From Marinobacter sp. LV10R510-11A (GTDB lineage Bacteria > Pseudomonadota > Gammaproteobacteria > Pseudomonadales > Oleiphilaceae), in assembly GCF_900215155.1 (NCBI RefSeq), contig NZ_LT907980.1:2976001-3040000 (forward strand): a DNA stretch of 64,000 bases. The letters are read 5' to 3'. The translations under genes were made by a program, and so were the position numbers. Positions 48,689 through 57,367 of the stretch are shown here, piece by piece. Below the pieces are notes generated by a model that searched no databases, was not told the DNA's origin, and was given only the letters and a program-made list of their open reading frames with translations. Position 1 is the stretch's first letter, and each line of letters opens with the position of its first letter.

Positions 48689-50070
48689 GAGTTATGGTCA
48701 ATAGTGGTGTTCAAAGAATTTCATCAAGCGACCTTCTGATCTGATTCGGACTCTTCAATACCGTCCTTGAACTTCACGTTAGCAATGACCTGGCCCAGCG
48801 ATTGATAGCCGCGCAAGCGTCTCCATTTCTGCTCCGCGCACTGACCCAGCTTGAACATCATATGCAGCATGCCGTCACGGCTCAGACAACCCTTCGAGCG
48901 CTTCGTTCTGTGGCGAATGGTGCCGAAGGTCGATTCGATCGGGTTGGTCGTGCGCAGGCTCTGCCAGTGCATGGCAGGGAAATCGTAGAAGGCCAGAAGC
49001 TCGTCATGATCAGTCTGCAGCTTGCGGGTCGCCTTTGGGTATTTCGCCTCATACGTGTGAACGAACAGCGTGAAGGCTTTCTCCGCTGCAGCTCGGGTCT
49101 CTGCCTGCCAGATCTCGTGCAGCATCCCCTTCGCCTTTGGCTGCGACGACTTCGGCAGGCAGTTCAGGATGTTCATGGTCTTGTGCATCCAGCAGCGCTG
49201 CTGACGGGTCTTGCCGTAGACTTCCTCAAGCGCGGCCCAGAAGCCCATGGCACCGTCACCGATGGCCAGCTTCGGTACGTTCATACCGCGGCCCTTGAGC
49301 TTGAGAAGGACTTCCCGCCAGCTCTGGGTGGATTCACGGACACCGTCTTCGACAGCCAGCAGGCGTTTCTGGCCATGTTCGTTGACGCCGATGATAACCA
49401 GCGCGCACAGCTTGTCTTCCTGGCTACGCAGGCCACTGTAGACGCCATCTGCCCAGATATAGGCCCACTTGTCCCGATCCAGCGGACTGTCACGCCAGGT
49501 GCTGTACTCTTGCCCCCAGGTTTTCTTCAGGCGAGCCACCGTAGCGGCTGACAGGCCACGGGCTTGCGGCCCGACCAGCACTTCCAGCGCTTCGCTCATC
49601 TCACCGGTTGAGATGCCTTTGAGATAGAGCCACGGGAGCGCCGCCTCGAGTGACTTCGTCTTCCGTACATAGGGCGGCACCAGAGCAGAGCGGAATGTCA
49701 CTGGTTCACCCGTCTTGGCCCGCACTTTCGGGATCCGCACAGTCACCGGACCAATGCCGGTCTGGAGCTGGCGTTCAGGCTGATAGCCGTTGCGAACCAC
49801 GCCGGCTCTGCCGTCTTCCAGGCGTCGATCACGGTGGCTTTCCAGGACCTCTTTCAGTTCCGCTTCTACAGCGTTATGAATGAGTGTCCTGGCTCCTGTT
49901 CGCAGCAATGCAGTCAATGGATCCTTGTCCTCTTCTCGACCTGCCAGGTCGATCACGTTACTCTTCGTCATGGTGGCGTCCCTCTGGTGGGTGGGTTGTT
50001 TGGCGATTACCAATCAACCAGATACGCCGCTTCTTTTCAAATCCTTAAACACCAGTTATAACCATAACTC
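48689..50070. mobile_element. IS256-family insertion sequence, 1382 bp, with 9-bp target duplication
   Basis: Both ends begin GAGTTATGGT (right end read in reverse) and stay similar for about 28 bases (GAGTTATGGT...TGGTGTT). The target GAGATCTGG is repeated at 48680-48688 and 50071-50079. One transposase gene fills the element on the minus strand. Intact ends, intact transposase and exact duplications indicate a recent insertion, and the element should still be mobile. Confidence 0.95.
48724..49971 (-). CDS. IS256-family (mutator-type) transposase
   Basis: 415 residues from the ATG at 49971. Mutator/IS256 features: LIHNAVEAELKEVLE, NGYQPERQLQTGIGPVTVRIPKVR, the first DDE Asp in YIWADGVYSGLR, the second in LAIGDGAMGFWAALEEVYG, the H-x-T helix in CWMHKTMNIL, and the Glu region TTNPIESTFGTIRHRTKRSKG. 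Full length and without stops. An alternative upstream start at 50013 is less family-like. Confidence 0.95.
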   Translation of the reverse strand: MTKSNVIDLAGREEDKDPLTALLRTGARTLIHNAVEAELKEVLESHRDRRLEDGRAGVVRNGYQPERQLQTGIGPVTVRIPKVRAKTGEPVTFRSALVPPYVRKTKSLEAALPWLYLKGISTGEMSEALEVLVGPQARGLSAATVARLKKTWGQEYSTWRDSPLDRDKWAYIWADGVYSGLRSQEDKLCALVIIGVNEHGQKRLLAVEDGVRESTQSWREVLLKLKGRGMNVPKLAIGDGAMGFWAALEEVYGKTRQQRCWMHKTMNILNCLPKSSQPKAKGMLHEIWQAETRAAAEKAFTLFVHTYEAKYPKATRKLQTDHDELLAFYDFPAMHWQSLRTTNPIESTFGTIRHRTKRSKGCLSRDGMLHMMFKLGQCAEQKWRRLRGYQSLGQVIANVKFKDGIEESESDQKVA

Positions 50071-51545
50071 GAGATCTGGGGGGTCAAACTGACCGGCGCG
50101 CTGAACGACTGGGTGTCGGCCAAGGACGTAATCCTGGAGATGCTGCGTCGGCATGGCGTGAACGGTGGCGTGGGCCGGATCATTGAGTACTATGGCCCCG
50201 GCCTGGCTAATCTGTCGGCTATGGATCGACATGTGATCGCCAACATGGGCGCCGAGCTAGGCGCCACCACCACGGTGTTTCCCGCTGACGACGAAATACG
50301 CCGTTTCCTGAAAACCCAAAAGCGTGAAGCGGACTTCACCGAGCTGACGGCAGACCCGGGCTGCGACTACGACGTTCACGAATCCATTGAGCTGTCCGAG
50401 CTGGAGCCATTAATCGCCAAACCCACCTCGCCGGGCAATGTGGTGCCGGTGCGCGAGGTTGCCGGGCAGTCGCTTTACCAAGCCTATATCGGCTCCTCCG
50501 CCAACCCGGGCTACCGAGACTTTGCCATGCCTGCGATGATGGTGGCCGGGCGCAGGGTGGACCCGGCGGTGTCGTTCGACATCAACCCGACGTCGCGCTC
50601 GCTCCTGGAGACGCTGATCCGCGAAGGCCATCTCGCACACCTGATCCACAGCGGCGCCCGGCTGCACCAGGCCGGCTGCAACGGCTGCATCGGCATGGGA
50701 CAGGCGCCAGCGTCCGGCCGCAACTCCCTGCGCACCGTACCACGCAATTTCCCGGGGCGCTCCGGTACCGAAGAGGACTCGGTCTTCCTGTGCAGCCCCG
50801 AGACCGCGACCGCGAGCGCGCTAAAAGGCGAGATCACCGATCCGCGGGATCTTGATTTCGCCTACCCTCATGTGACCGAGCCGGACGATCCCATCATTAA
50901 CGAGGATCTGCTGCAACCGCCGCCCACGAAAGAGGATGCCCGGAAGATCGAGCTGATCAAGGGCCCCAATATTGCCTCGCTGCCGGAGTTCGAGGGGCTG
51001 CCCGACACCCTGGAATTGCCCATATTGCTTAAGGTCGGCGACGACATTTCCACCGATGAAATCCTACGCGCCGGCGCCGAAGTGCTGCCGTTCCGCTCCA
51101 ATATTCCGCAGATCAGCCGCTTCGTCTACGATAAGGTAGACAAGACTTACCCGCAGCGTGCTGAAGAAACGGGAGATCACGCCATCGTGGGCGGGGACAA
51201 CTACGGCCAAGGCAGCTCGCGTGAGCACGCCGCGCTTGCTCCGCGCTACCTGGGTCTGCGGGTAGTCATCGCCAAGAAATTCGCCCGCATTCACTGGCAG
51301 AACCTGGTGAACTTCGGCGTACTGCCGCTGACCTTTGCCGATCCCGGCGACTACGACCACCTTGAGCAGGGCGAAAGACTGCATTTCGCCGATCTTCGGC
51401 AGGCGCTGCAAAAGGGAGCCCGCCTATGCGCGCGCCTGACCAACGGCAACGAGCTGGTGCTGGAGCACGCGTTGTCCCCGCGCCAAGTGGACCTATTGCT
51501 GGCCGGCGGCCTCATCAACTGGATGCGAGAGCGATTTTAGTGGCC

Positions 51546-52118
51546 CCGACGATAGCCAGGTCACAAATTTCGGCGCAAGCACCCGGTTGCTGGATCAGGT
51601 CGATGTGATTTCCGCAGTTTCCGGCGGCAGCTATACCGCTGCCTACTATGGTCTGTTCGGGGATAGACTGTTTGAGGATTTCGGTGAGCGCTTCCTGCGT
51701 CGCAACTGGCCGACGGTGGAATTACCGACAACATAGGGGTGCGGGGCTCCATGATGAGCCCGATCGCCCATCGTGGCGATGTTAAACGCATGGCCGGTGC
51801 TTTTACCGAAACGGCCCTCGATAAGGTCGAAAAAGTACTGGTTATTCCGGTGAAAGCCTCAACCGCCGCAGTCCACCCGAAACGTCCCCTGTTAATGTCT
51901 ACTTTACAACCCTGACATTCAATCAGGTTGAGGATCTTGCCAGGCGGGAGAAGTATCACGGGCTCCCCACGGCGGCGCTGGACGCTGATGAAGTCGACGC
52001 TCTGATCGCGCTTGGCGGGGAGCTTCTGCAGCAATCAGAGCCATTCCAAAAGTTTCTCGCCGACATGAAGCCGGAATCCAACGCATCGGGTGGTTCTAAA
52101 ACCGGTACTCCGCCATGA
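51546..52118 (+). pseudogene. Patatin-like phospholipase remnant
   Basis: Starting right after the aconitase stop, the plus strand encodes TRLLDQVDVISAVSGGSYTAAYYGLFGDRLFEDFGERFLRRN (the region around the patatin active-site Ser), then in another frame GITDNIGVRGSMMSPIAHRGD (the DG-G/A...NLG region around the catalytic Asp) and finally TLTFNQVEDLARREKYHGLPTA near the C-terminus. Several deletions and frame changes separate these. Confidence 0.65.
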
Positions 52119-52136
52119 ACGAGCCAAAGCTGTTCC

Positions 52137-52436
52137 TTGGATCAAGGAACGACCTACTGGTTTACCAATGGCAAAGAAAAGAGAATTTTTGACGCTGCAC
52201 CCGAGAATTTCGCACCGGCTTTCCCCAATCACTGCCCTTACAATCTCGCCATGGGCCGAAGCGAACCCATTGATCCCACGAACTTCAAGATCGTGGATGG
52301 CCAACTCCTGTTATTTCACCGTTCTGCAGAACACAATGGACGTAAGCGATGGGAGGAAACGGTCAGGTTCGGAGCAATGACCGATCGCGAGCTGATTAAA
52401 AGAGCACAAAGCAATCTTATGAAAGTCAGGTTCTGA
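52137..52436 (+). pseudogene. YHS-domain protein fragment
   Basis: An ATG at 52137 opens 99 codons: TTYWFTNGKEKRIFDAAPENFAPAF, NLAMGRSEPIDPTNFKIVDGQLLLFHRSAEHNGRKRWEE. This is the second half of a YHS-domain protein (small metal-binding proteins); the usual N-terminal half with its first Cys is missing. The last codons (AQSNLMKVRF) match DNA at 42234-42262, so the same gene end once stood before copy 1 of the duplicated block. Confidence 0.55.
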
Positions 52437-52483
52437 GACTGTTCATCCTCGCCTACAAAACTGTGCCATCAGGAGGTATCCGC

Positions 52484-53382
52484 ATGAGTCATCAATCAAA
52501 GTCAGAGCAACGCTCACGTATCATCAACGCCCTTGCTGGCGGTTGGGTCGCGGACGCAGCCAGCCTGGGCCTGCACTGGTTGTATGACAGCCAGCGCATT
52601 CTTGAGGTTGGCGGCCAGTCACCCGAATTCCTGCCGCCGAAGGCCGACTATTTCAAAGGTGGATTCGGTTACTTTGCCCATGAAGGTAAACAGCCTGGTG
52701 ACGTCAGTCACTATGGCGCAGCCACAGGGGTGCTGACAGATAGCCTGCTGGCCAATGAAGGGGCTCTGGATGTCCGTGATTATCAGCGGCGCTTTCGCGC
52801 TTTCTTTGGCCCCGGCGGCCGCTGGCAGGGTTATATCGATAACCCGACCCGAGTCACTCTGGATAACTTGAACACCATCGAACAGAACGCCATTGAACAG
52901 GCCAGGTCGACAACCACCACCGAACTGACAGACAAACAGAAGCGTTTGCTGGTGCAGAAAGTTTTACCCTACACCCGGCACCTGAGCGGCGATCAACTGG
53001 CGGAACCGGTCCGCAAAGCCTGGCAAACGCCCGTTCCGGTTCCTCGCTGGACGCGCCAGGTGCCGGCGACACCTACGGACGCACCTGCTACCTGGGCGAA
53101 GCCATGCCGGTGATCTTTCATATCCTGAGCCATGCCGACAGCTTTACTGAGGCCGTTCGCGCCAATATCCATTGCGGGGGTGATTCCTGCGGGCGGGCCT
53201 GGATCATCGGGCCGGCGATGGCAGTCCTGCACGGCGTTGGCGGGGAACGCGGCATTCCTCTGAGCTGGCTGGCCCGGGTAACCGATGCCCCTGCGATCCT
53301 CACGGATATTGAGGCACTGGTTAACCAAACCTGGACACCGAAAGAGCAGAACCATGAACAATCCGGTTGTCCGGCGCATTGA
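52484..53382 (+). pseudogene. ADP-ribosylglycohydrolase B, decayed second copy
   Basis: From the ATG at 52484 (AGGAGG upstream) the first 180 codons match protein B at 42309 almost exactly. After VRKA about 330 bases are deleted and the frame is lost (WQTPVPVPRW to a stop at 53113). The correct end (EAMPVIFHILSHADSF to PAH) is still readable from 53104 to 53382. Not functional. Confidence 0.85.
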
Positions 53383-53787
53383 GAATGCGCTCTAGGGCGC
53401 CTTCATCGGCGATGCGCTTGCCATGCCGGTGCATTGGTTCTGTTCAACCGAACGCATTCGTGAGCGGTTTCCCGGGGGCATAGACCGGTATTTTCCGGCC
53501 CCGCACCCCCATCCGGATGCCTTCATGCTGGGCATGACCTATCAACCGGACCTGGAGAAGGCCGAGGCTTCCGGGCGTCCCTACGACATACTCCATCAAC
53601 ACGCCCGCTTTTACCGGACCAGACCAGTTACAGTAACTTTGGTTTCTCTCTTGGCGATCGGGACCCTTACACCGAGATTTACCTGCGGCGCTGGTTCGAG
53701 CATTACAGCCAGGGCACCGCTCCGGAAAACTGCGCCGAACACCAGCGCTTCCCTAGCGTTTCCCGCTTTTTTTCTTGGGTCCGTTGA
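53354..53787 (+). pseudogene. Third ADP-ribosylglycohydrolase, decayed copy
   Basis: MNNPVVRRIENAL is followed by an in-frame TAG where copy 1 has TGG, then GAFIGDALAMPVHWFCSTERIRERFPGG with an intact GDAL motif. Near 53630 the frame shifts (TSYSNFGFSLGDRDPYTEIYLRRWFEHYSQG in the new frame) and the gene ends prematurely at 53787 where the RES toxin gene overlaps. The C-terminal two thirds are missing. Confidence 0.75.
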
Positions 53788-54289
53788 ACGACCGATTGGA
53801 GTATATAGGACTGCAATAATTCATTAGGCGAATTTGTTGGACCGAAGGCCTCTCGGGGTTTAGAACAATGTTGGCATATATGCAGTTTCGAACTTCATTG
53901 TGATTCGACTCTGCCAGGTCAGTATTTATTGCACAAGAAGGTACTACAAAACCATCAAACCGCTCATCGAGGAGGTAGCGGTCACCTAAAAACTGGGTGG
54001 CAGAAGGGTACGGGTAAAGGTGCCACCCATCCGGTAATTCTTCAGGGGTTATATGGTGCAGTCTCAATGAAGGCGATTCGTATACACCCATAACGTTGAG
54101 TTTGTTCGCCACCAACGGGTCTGGCATATAATTGCTCAATTCGAGCATCGCGTTTTGGACATTGCTGCTGAAGTATTGGACTGGGATGCTGGCACTGTTC
54201 CATCGCGCTCCTTCGCGATAACTCCTGGCCTTTTTGTAGTCTGCCAGCTTGTCGACGAACTTCTTGTTCGCTGATTTGAACAAGATCAA
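53753..54289 (-). CDS. RES-domain toxin of a RES/Xre toxin-antitoxin pair
   Basis: 178 residues if started at the TTG at 54289, which overlaps the antitoxin stop (TTGA). RES-fold residues are visible: ARSYREGARWNSASIPVQYFSSNVQNAMLELSNYM (Arg and Glu of the NAD pocket) and the Ser in VVPSCAINTDLAESNHNEVRN. RES toxins degrade or phosphorolyse NAD+. The usual gene order antitoxin-toxin and the overlap support the pairing. Confidence 0.8.
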   Translation of the reverse strand: MILFKSANKKFVDKLADYKKARSYREGARWNSASIPVQYFSSNVQNAMLELSNYMPDPLVANKLNVMGVYESPSLRLHHITPEELPDGWHLYPYPSATQFLGDRYLLDERFDGFVVPSCAINTDLAESNHNEVRNCIYANIVLNPERPSVQQIRLMNYCSPIYSNRSFNGPKKKSGKR

Positions 54290-54807
54290 GAGTAGTCTCC
54301 GTACTGAATATCCTGAATGAAACCCTCCAGCACGCGTCGGCCAGATAGCGAACTCATTAGCTGACGAGGGGTATTTAGGTTGAGCGCCGGTACCGGCGAA
54401 TCCAGCCAACGGGCCATTAGCTCCTTATCCCCCTCAAACAACCCTTGGAGAGCGTCTGTCCATACCTGGGTAAGGTTATCCAATTCTTCCGTTTGCGTGC
54501 GCGAAAGCGCTTTCCGCCGATAGAGTTTTGAGAGATTGGTCGGGTTGATATCCAGCGAGCCGGCAACTACATCCCGAGGAATCGCTTTCGCTATGGCGTG
54601 TAGAGCTCCACCTGATGCCGGGGCCCTGGATATTAGCTCAGCAGTAACTATACGAGAGACCGGCCGAGCCTTCGCATTTCCGACTCGAAACCGCAATAGG
54701 TCGTCTATGCTGCCGATCACTACTGCCTTTCGATTATCTTCAGAGTCTTCTAGCTGAATTGTCACATACTGCCCGCTAGCGGTGTCCGTTTCTAGCTGAG
54801 TACTCAT
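54286..54807 (-). CDS. Xre/MbcA/ParS-type antitoxin
   Basis: 173 residues from the ATG at 54807 (CTGGAGG upstream). The N-terminal part (about 60-110) is an Xre-like DNA-binding region (VVAGSLDINPTNLSKLYRRKALSRTQTEELDNL); the C-terminal part is the DUF2384 toxin-binding domain (TDALQGLFEGDKELMARWLDSPVPALNLNTPRQLMSSLSGRRVLEGFIQDIQYG). It neutralises the RES toxin encoded next and probably represses the pair. Confidence 0.87.
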   Translation of the reverse strand: MSTQLETDTASGQYVTIQLEDSEDNRKAVVIGSIDDLLRFRVGNAKARPVSRIVTAELISRAPASGGALHAIAKAIPRDVVAGSLDINPTNLSKLYRRKALSRTQTEELDNLTQVWTDALQGLFEGDKELMARWLDSPVPALNLNTPRQLMSSLSGRRVLEGFIQDIQYGDYS

Positions 54808-54928
54808 AATCCCTCCAGGAAAACGTAGCAAGTACTCCATGATAATAGTACAAATTACGCCAAAAAGGAACGACGAGGAAACCACGAGCGGTACCACAAG
54901 TCCTTTGGGCCGGGCCGGGAAAAGCGCG

Positions 54929-55105
54929 ATGGAAGATCTGGAGCCCGCGGATATTAATCGGCGGGTCAATCAAGGCAGTGTTATGAACTATGCCGAGCTT
55001 TATCCCTGTATTGATGAGGGCTGCCTCTTGCACACCAACTGTGCACCGAGTGCCTGGGCCAGCGACTGGCACCAAGCAAAGGCCGACCACTGGCGACATC
55101 CATAA
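54929..55105 (+). pseudogene. C-terminal remnant of the FMN glutamate-synthase-like gene
   Basis: About 58 codons (MEDLEPADINRRVNQGSVMNYAELYPCIDEGCLLH to the end) match the last residues of the protein at 43702-45288 (LEDLEPEDINRRVNQDSFKNYAELYPCIDEGCLLH). It marks the right edge of copy 2 of the duplicated block. Confidence 0.85.
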
Positions 55106-55186
55106 TCTAAAGGTCCAGGCCCTGATAAGTTGGCTATTCGCTTATTTTCAACCCCGACAAACCGCTTCGCGAGTCACGGGCACCCC

Positions 55187-55885
55187 TTACCAAGTTTCCC
55201 CGAACGGTCGGATATCCAGCTCGAAGGTCCAGGCTGAGGGATCCTGCTGGCAGAGATTCCAGACGGCATCAGCCACGGCTGCAGGTTTCACGAAGAAATC
55301 GTCCGGCTTGCCCGCGAGCCACTCGCGGGTACGAGGCAGGTCCACCACGCCATCAATCACCACATTGGCCACATGGATCTTCTCCGGCCCAAGCTGGCGC
55401 GCCATTGACTGGACCAGACTGCGCTGGGCGGCTTTGGCCGAGGCAAAGGGTGCGGTATTGGCTCGACCCCGGGTCGCCGCTGAGGCACTGGTGATGATAA
55501 TGCTGGCGGTTTCATGCTGGCGCAGCTGAGGCAGCGCTGCTTTGGTGGCCGCCACCAGGCCCTGTACATTGATGCGCCAGTTGGCCTCGAAGTCTTCTAG
55601 GCTGGCCTCTTCCACGTTCTTGAAGACACCGCCGCCGGCGTTATACATCATCACCGAAACCGGCCCGAGCTCGCTATCGACTGCGGCCAGCACTGCGGTG
55701 ATCTGCTCTGGTTCCATCATGTCACACACAAAGGCACGGGCGCCGGTGACCAATTGCTCCAGCTGCTTCAGATAGTCTTGGCTACGGGCCAGCATCGCCA
55801 CCTGAAAGCCCTCGGCGCTGAAACGCCGCACAAAGGCCTCGCCGTTGCCTGGCCCAACACCCATAACAACACATACCTTGTTCAT
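55187..55885 (-). CDS. Short-chain dehydrogenase-like protein with Phe in the catalytic Tyr position
   Basis: 232 residues. Rossmann start VCVVMGVGPGNGEAFVRRF (variant of TGxxxGIG), MYNAGGGVF for the NAG motif, and SAASATRGRANTAPFASAKAAQRSL, where the usual Y-x3-K reads F-x3-K. Loss of the catalytic Tyr suggests altered or no dehydrogenase activity; a known subset of the family shares this. It stands alone after the decayed block. Confidence 0.85.
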   Translation of the reverse strand: MNKVCVVMGVGPGNGEAFVRRFSAEGFQVAMLARSQDYLKQLEQLVTGARAFVCDMMEPEQITAVLAAVDSELGPVSVMMYNAGGGVFKNVEEASLEDFEANWRINVQGLVAATKAALPQLRQHETASIIITSASAATRGRANTAPFASAKAAQRSLVQSMARQLGPEKIHVANVVIDGVVDLPRTREWLAGKPDDFFVKPAAVADAVWNLCQQDPSAWTFELDIRPFGETW

Positions 55886-55932
55886 CTGCTGTCTCTCTCG
55901 TCGGTCACACCGGCTAGTTTGTCAGGAACTGG

Positions 55933-56127
55933 TCAGTCTCGTGTTGAGGGGCAAGGTGCTCCACAAGGCGCGCAAGCCGTTTCGTCCCTCTGGTTTAACG
56001 CCGTCTCTACGTTACCCTGCCCGGAATTAAATGCATAGGTTGGACTGTTCAGATGATCCACCAAGATCAGCGCCAAAATCATTGCGAGAATCAACAGGAT
56101 ACGGGTGCGATTGTAGGCTCGTTCCAT
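55933..56127 (-). CDS. Small membrane protein downstream of YeeE
   Basis: 64 residues from the ATG at 56127, with GGGAG six bases upstream. One hydrophobic helix near the start (RILLILAMILALILVDHL) and a tail with three Cys (ETACAPCGAPC). The start is 15 bases after the YeeE stop region, so it is probably co-expressed. The C-terminal Cys motif could bind sulfur or metal on the periplasmic side; the family is not recognised. Confidence 0.5.
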   Translation of the reverse strand: MERAYNRTRILLILAMILALILVDHLNSPTYAFNSGQGNVETALNQRDETACAPCGAPCPSTRD

Positions 56128-56141
56128 CGTTTTCTCCCGCA

Positions 56142-57356
56142 TCAGTTTGGCAACCGGAACCAGGGCCGTAGCCGGATACCAATCAACGACCCGACGAAGG
56201 CGCTGGCGAACCATACCCAGGCATGCAGGCTGGCCGAGGCAATGCCAGAAAACAGCGCCCCGATGTTGCATCCAAAGCCCAGCCTGGCGCCATAGCCGAG
56301 CAGCAATCCGCCCACCACTGAGGCCAGAAACTGCCGGCCTTCGGGCCTGTTGCGACTGGCTTCATTGAAGCGGTTAGCCAGGCCCGCCGCGAGCATGGCA
56401 CCGAGCAGCAATCCGAAGTTCATTACCGATGGGATGTTGGTGAGCACTGAATCCTTGAGAGCCATAGCCGGGTAGTCCCATTGCCAGAATTCGAACTGGG
56501 ACATGTTCACACCTACCACCTCCAGCGTCTTGGCACCCCAGACGTTAAACGCGAAGGTAATGCTCCAGGGTGCGCCACCGATGGCGAGGGTGAGGGCATT
56601 GCCAGCGGCCAGAATCAGGATCGCCCAAGTAAATGGCCAGCGGCCACTGAGCAACGTTCTCAGCACGCCGTGGTGTTGGCTTTTCCACAGCAGTTCATCC
56701 CGTTCAATTGAGCCATGGGCCTTGCGCTCAATGCGGTTGACCCACCAGGCAAGCAGCCCGAGCGCGACAAACTGCACCAGGATCGCGCCGCTGACGCCGA
56801 AGGTGTTGACCAGTGGCACCGGATCGAACCCTGGCTGATCCAGCCACCAGGGCAGATGAATGGAACCGAGAACGGTACCGGCGATAAAGAACACCAGCGT
56901 CACCACCATCCGTATATTACCGGCACCAACGGTGAACAGGGTGCCGGAGCCACAGCCACCACCCAGTTGCATTCCCATACCAAACAGGAAAGAGCCCAAA
57001 ACCAGAGAGGTACCTACCGGCGCCACCGCACCCACCAGACCTTCTTGGCCACTGTGCAGCATGGGCACCATGATCAATGAGGTCACGCCGAACAGCAGTA
57101 ACTGGGCCCGCATGCCGGCACCGCGCTTTTTCACCACCAGATTGCGCCAACCGGCAGTGAAGCCAAAAGCTCCATGGTAGAGCGCCATGCCAAGCACCGT
57201 GCCCACCACAAACAGTGCCACCATGAACGGCGCCGTTTCCAGCCAGATCAGGCCACCCAACAGGGCAAGGCCAACCAGGGCGGTTGATACAATAAAGCGA
57301 TCCACCTGCCATACCGGCTGTTGAATACTGGGCTGCAGAACTGCGGAATCAGTCAT
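56142..57356 (-). CDS. YeeE/YedE-family sulfur (thiosulfate) transporter
   Basis: 404 residues with about ten membrane helices and the repeated family motifs around conserved Cys: GMGMQLGGGCGSGTLFTVGAG in the first half and GYGARLGFGCNIGALFSGIASAS in the second. YeeE/TsuA proteins import thiosulfate through relay of these Cys. The periplasmic rhodanese gene lies 11 bases upstream on the same strand, and a small Cys-tail membrane protein follows. Together they suggest uptake of sulfane sulfur compounds. Confidence 0.9.
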   Translation of the reverse strand: MTDSAVLQPSIQQPVWQVDRFIVSTALVGLALLGGLIWLETAPFMVALFVVGTVLGMALYHGAFGFTAGWRNLVVKKRGAGMRAQLLLFGVTSLIMVPMLHSGQEGLVGAVAPVGTSLVLGSFLFGMGMQLGGGCGSGTLFTVGAGNIRMVVTLVFFIAGTVLGSIHLPWWLDQPGFDPVPLVNTFGVSGAILVQFVALGLLAWWVNRIERKAHGSIERDELLWKSQHHGVLRTLLSGRWPFTWAILILAAGNALTLAIGGAPWSITFAFNVWGAKTLEVVGVNMSQFEFWQWDYPAMALKDSVLTNIPSVMNFGLLLGAMLAAGLANRFNEASRNRPEGRQFLASVVGGLLLGYGARLGFGCNIGALFSGIASASLHAWVWFASAFVGSLIGIRLRPWFRLPN

Positions 57357-57367
57357 TACGTCGCCTC

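Larger units (their letters stand above)
48218..51540 (+). pseudogene. Aconitate hydratase gene interrupted by an IS256-family element
   Basis: The first 157 codons (48218-48688; SDSHTPAAGSMGMLAIGAGGLEVAMAMAG) end exactly at the insertion; codons resume at 50080 (GVKLTGALNDWVSAKDVILEML) and run to 51540. Removing the element and one target duplicate restores a 643-residue aconitase of the shorter bacterial type, with the swivel domain (DDISTDEILRAGAE, YGQGSSREHAALAPRYLG). The iron-sulfur Cys pair is in AGCNGCIGMGQ; the usual first Cys (SCTN) reads SSAN. ATG after AAGGGAGA. Confidence 0.92.
52411..53787. repeat. Duplicated block, copy 2 (left part)
   Basis: Matches 42234-43566 with one deletion of about 330 bases (between 53021 and 53030) and scattered substitutions. 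Copy 2 extends further into the third ADP-ribosylglycohydrolase gene than copy 1 does. It carries decayed genes throughout and is split from its right part (54929-55105) by a toxin-antitoxin pair. Confidence 0.8.

Noticed and set aside
48185..48739. Complete 184-codon protein starting the aconitase fragment
   Set aside because: Its last 16 codons come from the end of the inserted element; it is the interrupted aconitase, not a separate gene.
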